From NCBI GenBank assembly GCA_024743195.1, contig JANSXE010000004.1, positions 248,001-312,000 on the forward strand: a stretch of 64,000 nucleotides of DNA, written 5' to 3'. This document shows positions 23,911 to 32,920 of this stretch, one piece after another. Positions within the stretch are counted from its first letter, which is position 1; each line of letters starts with the position of its first letter. A program made the position numbers and the translations under genes. Source of the DNA: Alphaproteobacteria bacterium. Its GTDB lineage: Bacteria; Pseudomonadota; Alphaproteobacteria; UBA8366; Aestuariispiraceae. Under the pieces are notes generated by a model. The model was not told where the DNA came from. It made no database searches and saw only the letters and a list, made by a program, of their open reading frames with translations.

Positions 23911-24450
23911 CTAAGCGGCGATCTGAGCCTCGATCTGCTCGAGCGTCATCGGCTCCACCACCTTCAGCACCCGCTCGCAGCGCCCGTTCACCGGATGGAA
24001 CGGCAGCAGCAGGCGCGTGTAGCACCAGAGCTTGCCGCTGATCGACACGTAAGCGCGGCGCGCCAGCGCCGGCTCGCCGCGTTCGGCCGCCTCGAGCAAC
24101 TGGCGCACGACAGCCTCGCCGTCGTCCGGGCCGAAGAATTCGTAAGCGGAGACGCCGCGCATCTCGCCGCCATAGAGCTCGCAGACCCGCGTCCCGGCCA
24201 GGCGCACGGTCGCGTTCGGCGTCGCGTAGTCCAGGTCGACGATCATCAGGTGCGACAGCGTGCGGCGCGGAAAATCCTCGGGCCCGATGACTGCGGGCGG
24301 CGTCGACCCGCAGAGCCCGCGCCACGCGTCGAGCACTTGCGAGAGAATCGGATAGGTCCCGACGCCCTCGAGCGCGAGCGGCAGGTCCTCGGCCCGCACC
24401 GAGGGGAAGGCCGGCTCGGATCGCGCGTCGTTCAAGAGGGTCAGCATCAT
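23911..24450 (-). CDS. PAS_5-type PAS domain protein
   Basis: This 179-residue single-domain protein belongs to the alphaproteobacterial PAS family PF07310. Seen: PRRTLSHLMIVDLDY, then NATVRLAGTRVCELYGGEMRGVSAYEFF (a PAS helix-strand pattern), GKLWCYTRLLLPF, and a C-terminal helix. No output domain is present. The ATG at 24450 is chosen because AAAGGAG lies just upstream. It is convergent with fpr. A related two-domain protein is encoded at 58631-59794. Ligand and partner are unknown. Confidence 0.8.
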   Translation of the reverse strand: MMLTLLNDARSEPAFPSVRAEDLPLALEGVGTYPILSQVLDAWRGLCGSTPPAVIGPEDFPRRTLSHLMIVDLDYATPNATVRLAGTRVCELYGGEMRGVSAYEFFGPDDGEAVVRQLLEAAERGEPALARRAYVSISGKLWCYTRLLLPFHPVNGRCERVLKVVEPMTLEQIEAQIAA

Positions 24451-24772
24451 CCGCACTCCTTTCGCGCGGCTCCGATCCGTGACGCGGAGCCGCCGGTACC
24501 TCGTCGCTCCACCGCGGGTTGGCCCAGCCAGGCGGCGGCGTGCGCCCCCTCAACGCTCGCCGCCGCCGGCGCCCTCCCCCGGCTCGGGAACGGGAGCGCA
24601 GACCGACGGTTCTTTCGCGATCGGCGCCATCTCCCGGCCGGCCGCTCCGTCGCGTCTGCGCAATGACTATGCGCGCAAGATAAAGCCCAGGCGTCAGGAG
24701 CTCGCCACCCTCATTTGAGGGGCGAGGAAGAGACCGTTGCAGACGCCGGACGACCCGTGGCGCGGTCGGTCG
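24451..24772. other. Intergenic gap, nothing assigned
   Basis: This 322-bp gap lies between the PAS gene and the peroxiredoxin gene, both minus-strand. It should contain the PAS promoter, but I see no hexamer pair, repeat or terminator convincing enough to report. Confidence 0.5.
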
Positions 24773-25339
24773 TCAGCCGGCCGCGTCGCGGAGCCAATCG
24801 AGGACGGCTTGCGCGTTCCGATCCGGGGGAAAGACCGGATAGAAGACAGTCTCGATCCGGCCGTCGCGCAGGATCAGCGTAAGGCGCTTCAGGAGCCGCA
24901 TGCCGGCGGTCTCGAACCAGGGCAGGCGCAGCGCTTCCGCAAGCGCCAAGTCGGGGTCCGACAGCAGCGGAAAGGGCAGATGCAGGCGCGCGGCGGCCTC
25001 CGCCTGATAGGCGCTTGTCTGGGTCGACAGTCCGAAAAGATGCGCGACGCCGAGCGCCCGCAACTCAGCGAAATGATCGCGGAAGGCGCAGGATTGCGGC
25101 GTGCAGCCGCGCGCGCCCGGGATCATGTCCCAGCCCTCCGGCAAGGGCGCGTCGGGCCGGCCGGTCATCGGATAGGCGTAAACCACGGTTCGTCCGGCAA
25201 GCGCCGCAAGGTCGACCGCGCCGCCGTCGGTCGCGACGAGCGGCCGGGAGGGAACGGCGAGGCCGGGCAAATGATCCGCCGCGCCGTCGTCCTCGGGCGC
25301 GGGCAGCGTGCTCCAATCGACGGTGGTCAGGTTCGACAT
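24773..25339 (-). CDS. Peroxiredoxin / AhpC-TSA family protein
   Basis: This 188-residue thioredoxin-fold peroxidase reduces hydroperoxides. The active-site region is GARGCTPQSCAFRDHF: the Cys in the GCT position is the probable peroxidatic residue, and a second Cys five residues later suggests an intra-helix disulfide as in PrxQ-like enzymes. Further support comes from VYAYPMTGRP before it and LPFPLLSDPDLALAEAL after it. No signal peptide is seen. It is next to nrdJ but separated by nrdJ's terminator. Confidence 0.85.
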   Translation of the reverse strand: MSNLTTVDWSTLPAPEDDGAADHLPGLAVPSRPLVATDGGAVDLAALAGRTVVYAYPMTGRPDAPLPEGWDMIPGARGCTPQSCAFRDHFAELRALGVAHLFGLSTQTSAYQAEAAARLHLPFPLLSDPDLALAEALRLPWFETAGMRLLKRLTLILRDGRIETVFYPVFPPDRNAQAVLDWLRDAAG

Positions 25340-25442
25340 GGGCGGTCTCCTGCGCGGGCGCTGCGGATCGCGTCAGCGTTCACGCCCCAGCGGATCGGGC
25401 GCAAGGGCCATTTGCGGCCTCGGACCGCGCCGCACGCCGAAG

Positions 25443-25472
25443 AAAAAGCCCCCGGCCGGGAAGGCCGGGGGC
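25443..25472 (-). terminator. Rho-independent terminator of nrdJ
   Basis: A perfect 10-bp GC stem (25448-25457 with 25463-25472) is followed on the minus strand by TTTTTCTTC. It lies 70 bp past the nrdJ stop and before the peroxiredoxin gene. Confidence 0.85.
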
Positions 25473-25541
25473 AGTTCACAGGGAGCACCGTGGCGCGGCG
25501 CTACTGGCCGCGCCGCCCGGCAAAACAGGCAGGGCCGGGCC

Positions 25542-28500
25542 TCATGAGCACCCGCTGGTGGCGCCGCAGGTGACGCACTTCATGCAGGTGCCGTTACGCA
25601 CGAGGGTGAAGTTGCCGCATTCGCCGCAGCTGTCTCCCTCGTATCCTTTTGCGCGGGCCTCGCGAATGCGGTCGGTCCGCGTATCGGTCTCCTCGATCAC
25701 CGTTTCGTCCACCGCGACGGCGGCGACCTGCGTCCGGCTTTCCACCCGAAGCCCGCCGTCGTTGGAGGCGGTCGCGGACCCGGCCGGGGCGCCGTTGTTG
25801 GCGGCCAGCGTCGAATAGACCGTCAGGTCGGACTTTCGGACGAAGCCGCGGCTGGTGATCCTCTGGATCGCGGCCACGGCCTCCGCGGCCTCAGGCGGCA
25901 GGGTTCCCTGCTTGTCGCCTTGACCCGTCGTGTCGGGCAGCATGTCGTCCGGCTGCACATGGGCCAGGTCGTCGCGACCCAGATAGCTGATCGCCACCTC
26001 CCGGAAGATGTAGTCCAGGATCGAGGTCGCCATCTTGATGGCGTCGTTGCCCTCGACCATGCCCTGGGGCTCGAAGCGGGTGAAGGTGAAGGCCTCCACA
26101 TACTCCTCCAGCGGCACGCCGTATTGCAGGCCGATCGACACCGCGATGGCGAAGTTGTTCATCAGCGAGCGGAAGGCCGCGCCTTCCTTGTGCATGTCGA
26201 TGAAGATCTCGCCCAGGCGGCCGTCCTCATACTCGCCGGTGCGCAGATAGACCTTGTGGCCGCCGACCATCGCCTTCTGGGTGTAGCCCTTGCGGCGATG
26301 GGGCAGGCGCTGGCGTTCGGCGGCGCGCTCGATGATGCGCTCGACGATCCGCTCGGCGATCACCGGGGCGGCCTCGGCCGGACGGGCCTCCGCCAGCTCT
26401 TCGGCCAGCTCCTCCGCCTCGTCCACGTCTTCGATCAGCGAGGCCGCCAGCGGCTGCGAGAGCTTGGAGCCGTCGCGGTAAAGCGCGTTGGCCTTCAGCC
26501 CCAGACGCCAGCTCAGCATGTAGGCGGTCTTGCAGTCCTCGACCGTCGCGCCGTTGGGCATGTTGATGGTCTTGGAAATCGCGCCGGAGATGAAGGGTTG
26601 CGCGGCGGCCATCATCTGGATGTGGCTTTCGACCGAGAGATAGCGCGTGCCCAGCTTGCCGCACGGATTGGCGCAGTCGAACACCGGCAGATGCTCCGCC
26701 TTCAGGTGCGGCGCGCCCTCCAGGGTCATCGCCCCGCAGCAATAGACGTTGGCGGCCTCAATATCGCTCTTGGAGAAGCCGAGCGCCGTCAGCAGATCGA
26801 ACGAGAAATCGTCCATCAGCGCCGGATCGATCCCCAGCGCGTCGCGGCAGAACGCCTCGCCCAGCGTCCATTTGTTGAAGGCGAACTTGACGTCGAAGGC
26901 GCTGCCCAGCGCGGCCTCGATCTTGGCGAGCGCCGCCTCGTCGAAGCCCTTCTCCATCAGCGTCGCGTGATTGACGCCGGGGGCGTCCTTCAGCGTGCCG
27001 GTCCCGACCGCATAGCGGACGATCTCGTCGACCTGAGCCGCGCTGTAGCCGAGCTTGGACAGCGCCTCCTGCACCGTGCGGTTGATGATCTTGAAATAAC
27101 CGCCGCCGGCCAGCTTCTTGAACTTCACCAGGGCGAAATCGGGCTCGATGCCGGTGGTGTCGCAATCCATCACCAGGCCGATCGTGCCGGTCGGCGCGAT
27201 CACGGTCGCTTGCGCGTTGCGATAGCCGTGCGCCTCGCCCTTCTTCAGCGCCCGGTCCCAGGCGGCCGCCGCGGCCTTGGCCAGATCGTCATAGGGCGTG
27301 TTCGGCACGTCGAGCGGCACCGGCGCGATGGCCAGCCCCTCATAGCCGTCGGCCCAGCCGTGCGCGGCCGTGCGGTGATTGCGCATCACCCGCAGCATCG
27401 CCTCCCGGTTCTTCGCGAAGCCGGGGAAGGGGCCGAGCTCCTCCGCCATCTCCGCCGAGGTCTCGTAGGAGACGCCGGTCATCAGCGCCGTGATCGCGCC
27501 GCACAGCGCCCGGCCCTCGTCCGAATCGTAGGACAGGCCGGAGGCCATCAGCAGGCCGCCGATATTGGCGTAGCCGAGGCCCAGCGTGCGGAACTCGTAG
27601 GAAAGCTGCGCGATTTCCTTCGACGGGAACTGCGCCATCAGCACGGAAATTTCCAGCGTGATGGTCCACAGCCGCACCGCGTGCTCGAACGCCGCCACGT
27701 CGAACGAGCCGTCGTCGCGCCGGAACTGCATCAGGTTCAACGAGGCGAGATTGCACGCCGTGTCGTCCAGGAACATGTACTCCGAGCACGGGTTCGACGC
27801 GTTGATCCGGCCCGAGTTCGGGCAGGTGTGCCAGTCGTTGATCGTGGTGTCGTACTGCAGGCCGGGATCGGCGCTGGCCCAGGCGGCGTGGGCGATCTGC
27901 TCCCACAGCTCGCGGGCGTTGACCACCTTCGCGACCTTGCCGTCTGTGCGCCGGATCAGTTCCCACGGCTCGTCCTGCTGCACCGCGCGCAGGAAGCTGT
28001 CGGTGACCCGCACCGTATTGTTGGCGTTCTGGCCGGAGACGGTGACGTAGGCTTCCGAATCCCAGTCCGTATCGTAGGTCGGGAACTCGATCGCCGCATA
28101 GCCCTGGCGGGCGAACTGGATGACCCGCTGGACGTAGTTCTCCGGAATCAGCGCCCGGCGCGCGGTCTTGATCGCGGCCTTGAGCTCGGGGTTCGCCTTC
28201 GGATCGAAGCGCGCCGCCTCCGACAGCGCGGTCGCGTCATGGCAGGCGCGCATGATCGCGTTCAGGTGCTCGGCGTGCAGCTTGGAGCCCGCGACCAGGG
28301 CGGCGACCTTCTGCTCCTCGATCACCTTCCAGTTCACGAACTGCTCGACGTCGGGATGGTCGACGTCGACCACCACCATCTTGGCGGCCCGGCGGGTGGT
28401 GCCGCCGGACTTGATGGCGCCCGCCGCGCGGTCGCCGATTTTGAGGAAACTCATCAGGCCGGAAGACTTGCCGCCGCCGGCCAGCGGCTCGCACTCGGAG

Positions 28501-29216
28501 CGCAGGGCCGAGAAGTTCGTACCCGTGCCGGAGCCGTACTTGAACAACCGCGCCTCGCGGACCCAAAGGTCCATGATGCCCTTCTCGTTCACCAGATCGT
28601 CGGCGACGGACTGGATGAAGCAGGCGTGCGGCTGCGGGTGCTCGTAAGCGCTCTTCGACTTGGTCAGCTTGCCGGTGCGGAAGTCGACATAGTGGTGACC
28701 CTGGCTCGGCCCGTCGATGCCGTGCAGCCAATGCAGGCCGGTGTTGAACCATTGCGGGCTGTTCGGCGCCGCCATCTGGCGGGCCAGCATGGCGCGCATC
28801 TCGTCGTAGTAGGCGCGGGCGTCGTCCTCGCCGTCGAAATAGCCGCCCTTCCAGCCCCAATAGGCCCAGGCGCCGGCCAGCCGGTCGAACACCTGCTTCG
28901 CGCTGGTCTCGGAGCCGTAGCGCGCCTCCTCGGGCAGCTTCGCCAGCGCCTTCTCGTCCGCGACGCGGCGCTGCAGGAAGGCGGGCACGTCCTTTTCCCC
29001 GGCCGGCCTGGTCGCGGCCGGGACGCCGGCCTTGCGGAAATACTTCTGCGCCAGCACGTCGCAGGCGACCTGCGACCAGTGGCCCGGAACCTCGATGTTC
29101 TTCAGGGAGAAGACCGTGGTTCCGTCGGGATTGCGGATCTCGCTGTCCGTCCGCCGAAATTCGATCGAGTCGTAGGGCGAATCGCCGTCGGTCGTGAATC
29201 GTCGAGATACCCGCAT
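25542..29216 (-). CDS. nrdJ: Vitamin B12-dependent ribonucleotide reductase (class II)
   Basis: This 1224-residue adenosylcobalamin-dependent enzyme makes deoxyribonucleotides with or without oxygen. Seen: [11 protein letters not shown] near residue 150, the catalytic [21 protein letters not shown] segment (Asn-Cys-Glu triad), [16 protein letters not shown], and a C-terminal zinc-finger-like cysteine cluster ([18 protein letters not shown]) that may help re-reduce the active site. ATG 29216 begins [11 protein letters not shown], the usual start of alphaproteobacterial NrdJ; the frame runs 30 codons further upstream. No class I genes are in the window. A promoter with candidate NrdR boxes lies upstream and a terminator downstream. 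Confidence 0.96.
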   Translation of the reverse strand: MRVSRRFTTDGDSPYDSIEFRRTDSEIRNPDGTTVFSLKNIEVPGHWSQVACDVLAQKYFRKAGVPAATRPAGEKDVPAFLQRRVADEKALAKLPEEARYGSETSAKQVFDRLAGAWAYWGWKGGYFDGEDDARAYYDEMRAMLARQMAAPNSPQWFNTGLHWLHGIDGPSQGHHYVDFRTGKLTKSKSAYEHPQPHACFIQSVADDLVNEKGIMDLWVREARLFKYGSGTGTNFSALRSECEPLAGGGKSSGLMSFLKIGDRAAGAIKSGGTTRRAAKMVVVDVDHPDVEQFVNWKVIEEQKVAALVAGSKLHAEHLNAIMRACHDATALSEAARFDPKANPELKAAIKTARRALIPENYVQRVIQFARQGYAAIEFPTYDTDWDSEAYVTVSGQNANNTVRVTDSFLRAVQQDEPWELIRRTDGKVAKVVNARELWEQIAHAAWASADPGLQYDTTINDWHTCPNSGRINASNPCSEYMFLDDTACNLASLNLMQFRRDDGSFDVAAFEHAVRLWTITLEISVLMAQFPSKEIAQLSYEFRTLGLGYANIGGLLMASGLSYDSDEGRALCGAITALMTGVSYETSAEMAEELGPFPGFAKNREAMLRVMRNHRTAAHGWADGYEGLAIAPVPLDVPNTPYDDLAKAAAAAWDRALKKGEAHGYRNAQATVIAPTGTIGLVMDCDTTGIEPDFALVKFKKLAGGGYFKIINRTVQEALSKLGYSAAQVDEIVRYAVGTGTLKDAPGVNHATLMEKGFDEAALAKIEAALGSAFDVKFAFNKWTLGEAFCRDALGIDPALMDDFSFDLLTALGFSKSDIEAANVYCCGAMTLEGAPHLKAEHLPVFDCANPCGKLGTRYLSVESHIQMMAAAQPFISGAISKTINMPNGATVEDCKTAYMLSWRLGLKANALYRDGSKLSQPLAASLIEDVDEAEELAEELAEARPAEAAPVIAERIVERIIERAAERQRLPHRRKGYTQKAMVGGHKVYLRTGEYEDGRLGEIFIDMHKEGAAFRSLMNNFAIAVSIGLQYGVPLEEYVEAFTFTRFEPQGMVEGNDAIKMATSILDYIFREVAISYLGRDDLAHVQPDDMLPDTTGQGDKQGTLPPEAAEAVAAIQRITSRGFVRKSDLTVYSTLAANNGAPAGSATASNDGGLRVESRTQVAAVAVDETVIEETDTRTDRIREARAKGYEGDSCGECGNFTLVRNGTCMKCVTCGATSGCS

Positions 29217-29355
29217 GTCGTCCTCGCGCCAGGATGTTGAATGATCGGTTTTGCCGCGTGTGCGATCGGCCGCGTGACCCAGCGACGCCTCCGAAACGGT
29301 CCCCAAGCCGTTGGAATCCCCAGCGAAGGCGCTATCTCTTGCGGCCGTGATGGAC

Positions 29356-29383
29356 AGAATACACTACATATGGATGGGCTCAA
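29356..29383 (-). promoter_or_regulatory. Sigma70-type promoter of nrdJ
   Basis: Reading the minus strand, TTGAGC (29383-29378) and TATTCT (29361-29356) are separated by 16 bp, predicting a start near 29348, about 130 nt before the nrdJ ATG. Confidence 0.5.
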
Positions 29384-29425
29384 GGATTTTGTGTTTATGA
29401 AGTATTAAAACACTAAATATAGTTC
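29379..29425 (-). promoter_or_regulatory. Candidate NrdR box pair
   Basis: ACACTAAATATAGTTC at 29410-29425 matches 13 of 16 positions of the NrdR consensus ACACwATATATwGTGT. A weaker site ending TTTTGTGT at 29379-29394 begins exactly 31 bp away, the usual spacing of NrdR box pairs, and overlaps the -35. A third partial match (ACACTACATATGG) lies at 29361-29376. Confidence 0.5.
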
Positions 29426-29576
29426 TCTTGACTTTTTCGGAGCCGGCGGCGCCTCTTCGGTTGGGTCCGTTCGCCGCCCCGCGCCCCTCTGGACGGGCGG
29501 GGCCTGCGGTGCGATAAAGCGAGCGCCCGCGAGAGCGGCCCAAGACCAGCCCGAGACCAGTCTGGGAGCGCCTTTC

Positions 29577-29936
29577 ATGCCTAACGCCATCACGCGCCTG
29601 ATCACCTGGATGCGCGGCGAGTTCGTCGGCGAGGACGAATTCGGCAACCGCTATTACCGGGACAAGACGGCGCCGGCGAGCGGGCGCCGCCGGCGCTGGG
29701 TGGTCTATTCCGGCGGCGACGACGAGGCGAGCCGCGTGCCGCCGATGCATCACGCCTGGCTGCACTACACGATCCAGGATTTCCCGGATGCGAACCGGCC
29801 GCGCCGCGCCTGGGAGAAGCCGCATCTGCCGAACCTGACCGGCACCCCCGACGCCTATCGCCCGCCCGGTCATACGCTGCGCGGCGGCCGCCGCGACCGG
29901 GCCACGGGCGATTACGAGGCCTGGACGCCCGAATGA
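29577..29936 (+). CDS. NADH:ubiquinone oxidoreductase subunit NDUFA12
   Basis: This 119-residue accessory subunit of respiratory complex I is found in alphaproteobacteria and mitochondria. Seen: FVGEDEFGNRYYRDK, then RRRRWVVYSGGDDEASRVPPMHHAWLHY, and PNLTGTPDAYRPPGH, all conserved in NDUFA12/17.2 kDa proteins. It sits on the peripheral arm at the membrane. Its stop overlaps the next ATG, so it is coupled to mlaD. The core nuo genes are not in the window. Confidence 0.95.
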   Translation: MPNAITRLITWMRGEFVGEDEFGNRYYRDKTAPASGRRRRWVVYSGGDDEASRVPPMHHAWLHYTIQDFPDANRPRRAWEKPHLPNLTGTPDAYRPPGHTLRGGRRDRATGDYEAWTPE

Positions 29937-30538
29937 CGGGCGAGGCGGCGGTTCGAGGCATGCGGTCGGGACCGTTCAAAGTGAAGCGCGAGACCCTGCA
30001 CACGCTTGTCGGCGCGGCGGTGGTGCTGCTCGGCGCGGTCGTGATCGTCACCCTCTATCGCGGCGGGCAGCCGGGCAAGACCAACGCCGACGGCTACCAG
30101 GTGACGGCGAGCTTCCGCTCGATCGACGGGATCACGGCGGGATCGGACGTGCTGCTGGCCGGGATCAAGGTGGGCGAGGTCGAATCGCAGCATCTCGACC
30201 TGGAGAGCAACAACGCCGTCGTCGTGATGCGCATCCGCGAGGGGATCGAGATCCCCTACGACAGTTCCCTCAAGGTTCTGAGCAACGGCATGGCCGGCGG
30301 AAAATACCTCAAGATTTCGCCCGGAGGCGATTTCGAGATGCTGCCGCCGGGCGGCTCGATCGATTTCACCCAAAGCGCGATCCGCTTCGAGGAATTGCTG
30401 CAGAACGTCATCCTGACGGCGGAATCCCGGCGGCGCGCGCAGCAGGAGGGCGGCGCCCCGGACGACAACGGGTCCGAGGCGTCCGACGACGCGCCCGGGC
30501 TTGGCGGCTTCGGTCTGCCGAGCCTGACGGACGAGTAG
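29933..30538 (+). CDS. mlaD: MlaD-like phospholipid-binding MCE protein
   Basis: This 201-residue MCE-domain protein is anchored by one N-terminal membrane helix (VGAAVVLLGAVVIVTLY) with the MCE domain in the periplasm. Seen: YQVTASFRSIDGITAGSDVLLAGIKVGEV, the MCE core, and the GGKYLKISPGG loop. MlaD hexamers carry phospholipids between inner and outer membrane with MlaE/MlaF. The C-terminal 40 residues are polar and probably disordered. The start overlaps the NDUFA12 stop. No mlaE, mlaF or mlaC gene is in the window. Confidence 0.9.
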   Translation: MTGEAAVRGMRSGPFKVKRETLHTLVGAAVVLLGAVVIVTLYRGGQPGKTNADGYQVTASFRSIDGITAGSDVLLAGIKVGEVESQHLDLESNNAVVVMRIREGIEIPYDSSLKVLSNGMAGGKYLKISPGGDFEMLPPGGSIDFTQSAIRFEELLQNVILTAESRRRAQQEGGAPDDNGSEASDDAPGLGGFGLPSLTDE

Positions 30539-30572
30539 GCGTGAAACAGCGAGCGTACGGGAGCGCGAGGCC

Positions 30573-31028
30573 ATGAACCGCAGCGTCATCGAGACCATCA
30601 TGGGGGCGGTCGTCCTGCTGGTCGCGGGCTTCTTCCTGGTCTTCGCGTACGAGACGACCGACCTGCGGGTCGGCGGCGGCTACGAGCTGACGGCGCGCTT
30701 CAACGCCGTCGACGGGCTGACGCTGGGCTCCGACGTGCGGGTCGGCGGGGTCAAGGTGGGGTCCGTCATCGACCAGGGCATCGACCAGGAGCTCTATCAG
30801 GCGGTGGTCACCATGGCGCTTCGGCCGGAGGTGCGGCTTCCCGCGGACAGTCGCGCGGTGATCGCGAGCGACGGTCTGCTGGGCGGCCGCTACGTCAAGA
30901 TCGAGCCGGGCTCCGCGCCCGAGTTGCTGGCCGACGGCGACAGCTTCGGCCGGACCGAGGACGCCATCGCCCTGGAGGAGCTGCTGGGCCGGGTGATTTT
31001 CCTGGTCACCGGCGAGGAGGTCGAGTGA
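30573..31028 (+). CDS. Second MlaD-like MCE protein
   Basis: This 151-residue MCE protein has the same design as its upstream neighbour: one membrane helix (IMGAVVLLVAGFFLVFAY), then YELTARFNAVDGLTLGSDVRVGGVKVGSV and LLGGRYVKIEPG. It lacks the polar C-terminal tail. The two are clear paralogues in tandem, 34 bp apart. They could form a mixed hexamer or separate complexes; the sequence does not decide. Its stop overlaps the methyltransferase start (GTGA). Confidence 0.88.
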   Translation: MNRSVIETIMGAVVLLVAGFFLVFAYETTDLRVGGGYELTARFNAVDGLTLGSDVRVGGVKVGSVIDQGIDQELYQAVVTMALRPEVRLPADSRAVIASDGLLGGRYVKIEPGSAPELLADGDSFGRTEDAIALEELLGRVIFLVTGEEVE

Positions 31029-31840
31029 GCGCCGCGGCCCGCACCCCGCCGACCGGCGAACCGTCCCAGAGCTGGGATCCGGACCGCTATCGCCGCGAGG
31101 CGGGCTTCGTCGCCGAACTCGGCCTGCCGGTCCTGGACCTGCTGGACCCGCGGCCGGGGGAGCGGATTCTCGATCTCGGCTGCGGCGAGGGCGCGCTGAC
31201 CGCCAAGCTGGCCGCCGCCGGCGCCCAGGTGGTCGGGGTCGACGCCAGCCCGGAGCAGATCGCCCGCGCACGCGACGAGGGGCTCGACGCCCATGTCGTC
31301 GACGGGCAGGCCCTGGCCTCGGAAGCGGCCTTCGAGGCGGCGTTCGACGCCGTCTTCACCAACGCCGCGCTGCACTGGATGAAGCGCGATCCGGACGCCG
31401 TGATCGCCGGCGTCGCGCGCGCGCTCAAGCCCGGCGGACGCTTCGTCGGGGAGTTCGGCGGGGCGGGCAATGTGGCGGCGATACGCGACGCGCTGAGGGC
31501 GGAACTGAGCGCGCGCGGGATCGACCCGGCCCCTTACGACCCCTGGTTCTTCCCGAGTGTGGACGACTATCGCGCGCGGCTCGAAGCGGGCGGCTTCGCG
31601 GTGCGGGAGATCGCGCTGATCCCCCGGCCGACGCCGCTGCCCGGCGACATCTCCGGCTGGCTTTCCACGTTCGGCGAATCCTTCCTGAACGCCCTGCCGG
31701 AGGCGGATCGCGCGGACGCCGTCGCCGCGGCGCGGGCGCGGCTTGCGCCCGTCCTGGCGGGGCCGGACGGTTCCTGGACGGCGGATTACGTGCGGTTGCG
31801 CTTCGCGGCCGATCTCGTCGAGGCCCGGGAGGCGCCGTGA
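31025..31840 (+). CDS. SAM-dependent methyltransferase (class I)
   Basis: This 271-residue Rossmann-fold methyltransferase has motif I in ILDLGCGEGALTAKLAAAGAQVVGVDASPEQI, motif IV in FDAVFTNAALHWMKRD, and ALKPGGRFVGEFGG. The NAALHW word is typical of the Tam/UbiE-like group. The substrate is unknown. It lies in a tightly overlapping series NDUFA12-mlaD-mlaD2-methyltransferase-DUF2155, with starts overlapping stops at both ends, so it is cotranscribed with envelope and respiratory genes. Confidence 0.88.
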   Translation: MSAAARTPPTGEPSQSWDPDRYRREAGFVAELGLPVLDLLDPRPGERILDLGCGEGALTAKLAAAGAQVVGVDASPEQIARARDEGLDAHVVDGQALASEAAFEAAFDAVFTNAALHWMKRDPDAVIAGVARALKPGGRFVGEFGGAGNVAAIRDALRAELSARGIDPAPYDPWFFPSVDDYRARLEAGGFAVREIALIPRPTPLPGDISGWLSTFGESFLNALPEADRADAVAAARARLAPVLAGPDGSWTADYVRLRFAADLVEAREAP

Positions 31841-32274
31841 TGCGCGCGCGCGGGTGGTTGGCGGCGGCGGCTCTGGCGGTCGGTCTCGCCTCGGCGCCGG
31901 CCTCCTCGGAGGCCGTTCCGCGCGAGGTTGCGCTGCTGCAAGGGCTGGACAAGGTGACGGCGCGGGTCTCGACCTTCGAGGCGCCGGTCGGAGAAACCGT
32001 CTCTTTCGGGGCGTTGCGCATCCGGGTGCGGCATTGCGACCGCACGCCGCCGGAGGAGCCGCCGGAGGCCGCCGCCTTCCTGGAAATCGACGAGGTGAAG
32101 CCGGCGGAGGAGCCGGTCGCGGTCTTCACCGGCTGGATGTTCGCGTCGTCGCCCGGCCTGAACGCGCTGGAGCATCCGGTCTATGACGTCTGGGTCTTGG
32201 ACTGCGCCGGCGCGGAGCTGCCGGACAGCGACGCGCCGGCGTCCATCCCGGCGCCGGACGACGCGGCGCAGTAG
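31840..32274 (+). CDS. DUF2155 family exported protein
   Basis: This 144-residue protein has a signal peptide (RARGWLAAAALAVGLASAPASS, cleavage near SSEA) and the DUF2155 core: LQGLDKVTARVSTFEAPVGETVSFGALRIRVRHC, PPEEPPEAAAFLEI, and FTGWMFASSPGLNALEHPVYDVWVLDC. Two conserved Cys may form a periplasmic disulfide. ATG 31840 overlaps the previous stop as TGATG; a GTG at 31837 is possible. The family is confined to alphaproteobacteria and commonly lies near NDUFA12 and aat, as here. Function is unknown. Confidence 0.9.
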   Translation: MRARGWLAAAALAVGLASAPASSEAVPREVALLQGLDKVTARVSTFEAPVGETVSFGALRIRVRHCDRTPPEEPPEAAAFLEIDEVKPAEEPVAVFTGWMFASSPGLNALEHPVYDVWVLDCAGAELPDSDAPASIPAPDDAAQ

Positions 32275-32290
32275 ACGCGCCGCCTCGCTG

Positions 32291-32767
32291 TCAGCCGGCG
32301 GGCGCCGCCTGGTCCGCAGCGCCGGCGCCGGAGGAGCCGCCGGCGGCCTCGCCGGCCTGCCGCAGGCTCTCGACGGCCTGTCGCGCGGCTTCCGGGTCGG
32401 TGAAAAGACCCGCAAAGAGGCTGCCCGCCAACAATAGGGCCGCTTGGTCCCACCGAGTCAGGGTCGGCGAGAAGGGCCGCTGTCGGCCGATCAGCGCCCA
32501 GAGCATCGCCGCCGCCGACGCGGCGAACAGGTAGGCCGAGACCATCGGCGCGAACAACGCGTCGGGCTGCGGCGTGGCCAGCAGCACGCACAAGGCCGCC
32601 AACAAGGCCGTCCCGCGCAGGATCGCCGTATTGCGCGCCTCGGCGTCCTGCGGGCCGCCGTTCGGCCCGGGCTTCCCGGGGGCGCCCTGCAGGTCCCAGC
32701 GATTGTCTCGAGCGTCGGCGCGCGGCCGACGGTCGCGGTTCTCTCCGTGCTCGCGATGCATCGTCAT
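32291..32767 (-). CDS. Uncharacterised membrane protein (158 aa)
   Basis: I do not recognise a family. The first 45 residues are charged and Gly/Pro-rich (ENRDRRPRADARDNRWDLQG). Two or three hydrophobic helices follow (GTALLAALCVLLA, MVSAYLFAASAAAMLWALIG, AALLLAGSLFAGLF), then an Ala/Gly-rich tail. ATG 32767 has GGAAGGACG upstream and is preferred over longer starts. It is convergent with the DUF2155 gene. With the next gene it interrupts the usual DUF2155-aat adjacency. The low-complexity tail makes the call less sure. Confidence 0.6.
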   Translation of the reverse strand: MTMHREHGENRDRRPRADARDNRWDLQGAPGKPGPNGGPQDAEARNTAILRGTALLAALCVLLATPQPDALFAPMVSAYLFAASAAAMLWALIGRQRPFSPTLTRWDQAALLLAGSLFAGLFTDPEAARQAVESLRQAGEAAGGSSGAGAADQAAPAG

Positions 32768-32920
32768 CGAAACGCCCGTCCTTCCCGCATCTTGGGGGGC
32801 TGAGGGGGGCGAGTGCGGAGAAAGCAGGCTCTCCGGACTCGCGCCGTCACGCCCTGAGATGTGGGACGCCGACGCCGGCGCATCAAGCGCCGCCGCTGTC
32901 GAACGGCGCCGCAAGCGCGC

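Larger units (their letters stand above)
29217..29576. other. Divergent regulatory region nrdJ / NDUFA12
   Basis: This 360-bp region between two divergent genes is AT-rich around 29340-29430, where the nrdJ promoter and NrdR-like boxes lie. I see no cobalamin riboswitch conserved elements and no coding sequence. Confidence 0.5.

Noticed and set aside
25920-29240. 1106-residue plus-strand frame opposite nrdJ
   Set aside because: It is antisense to a clear class II ribonucleotide reductase, and its composition (His/Arg/Gly/Leu repeats without motifs) is that of a shadow frame in GC-rich DNA.
29217-29400. Cobalamin riboswitch upstream of nrdJ
   Set aside because: The conserved B12-box bases were not found. 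NrdJ uses B12 but need not be repressed by it.
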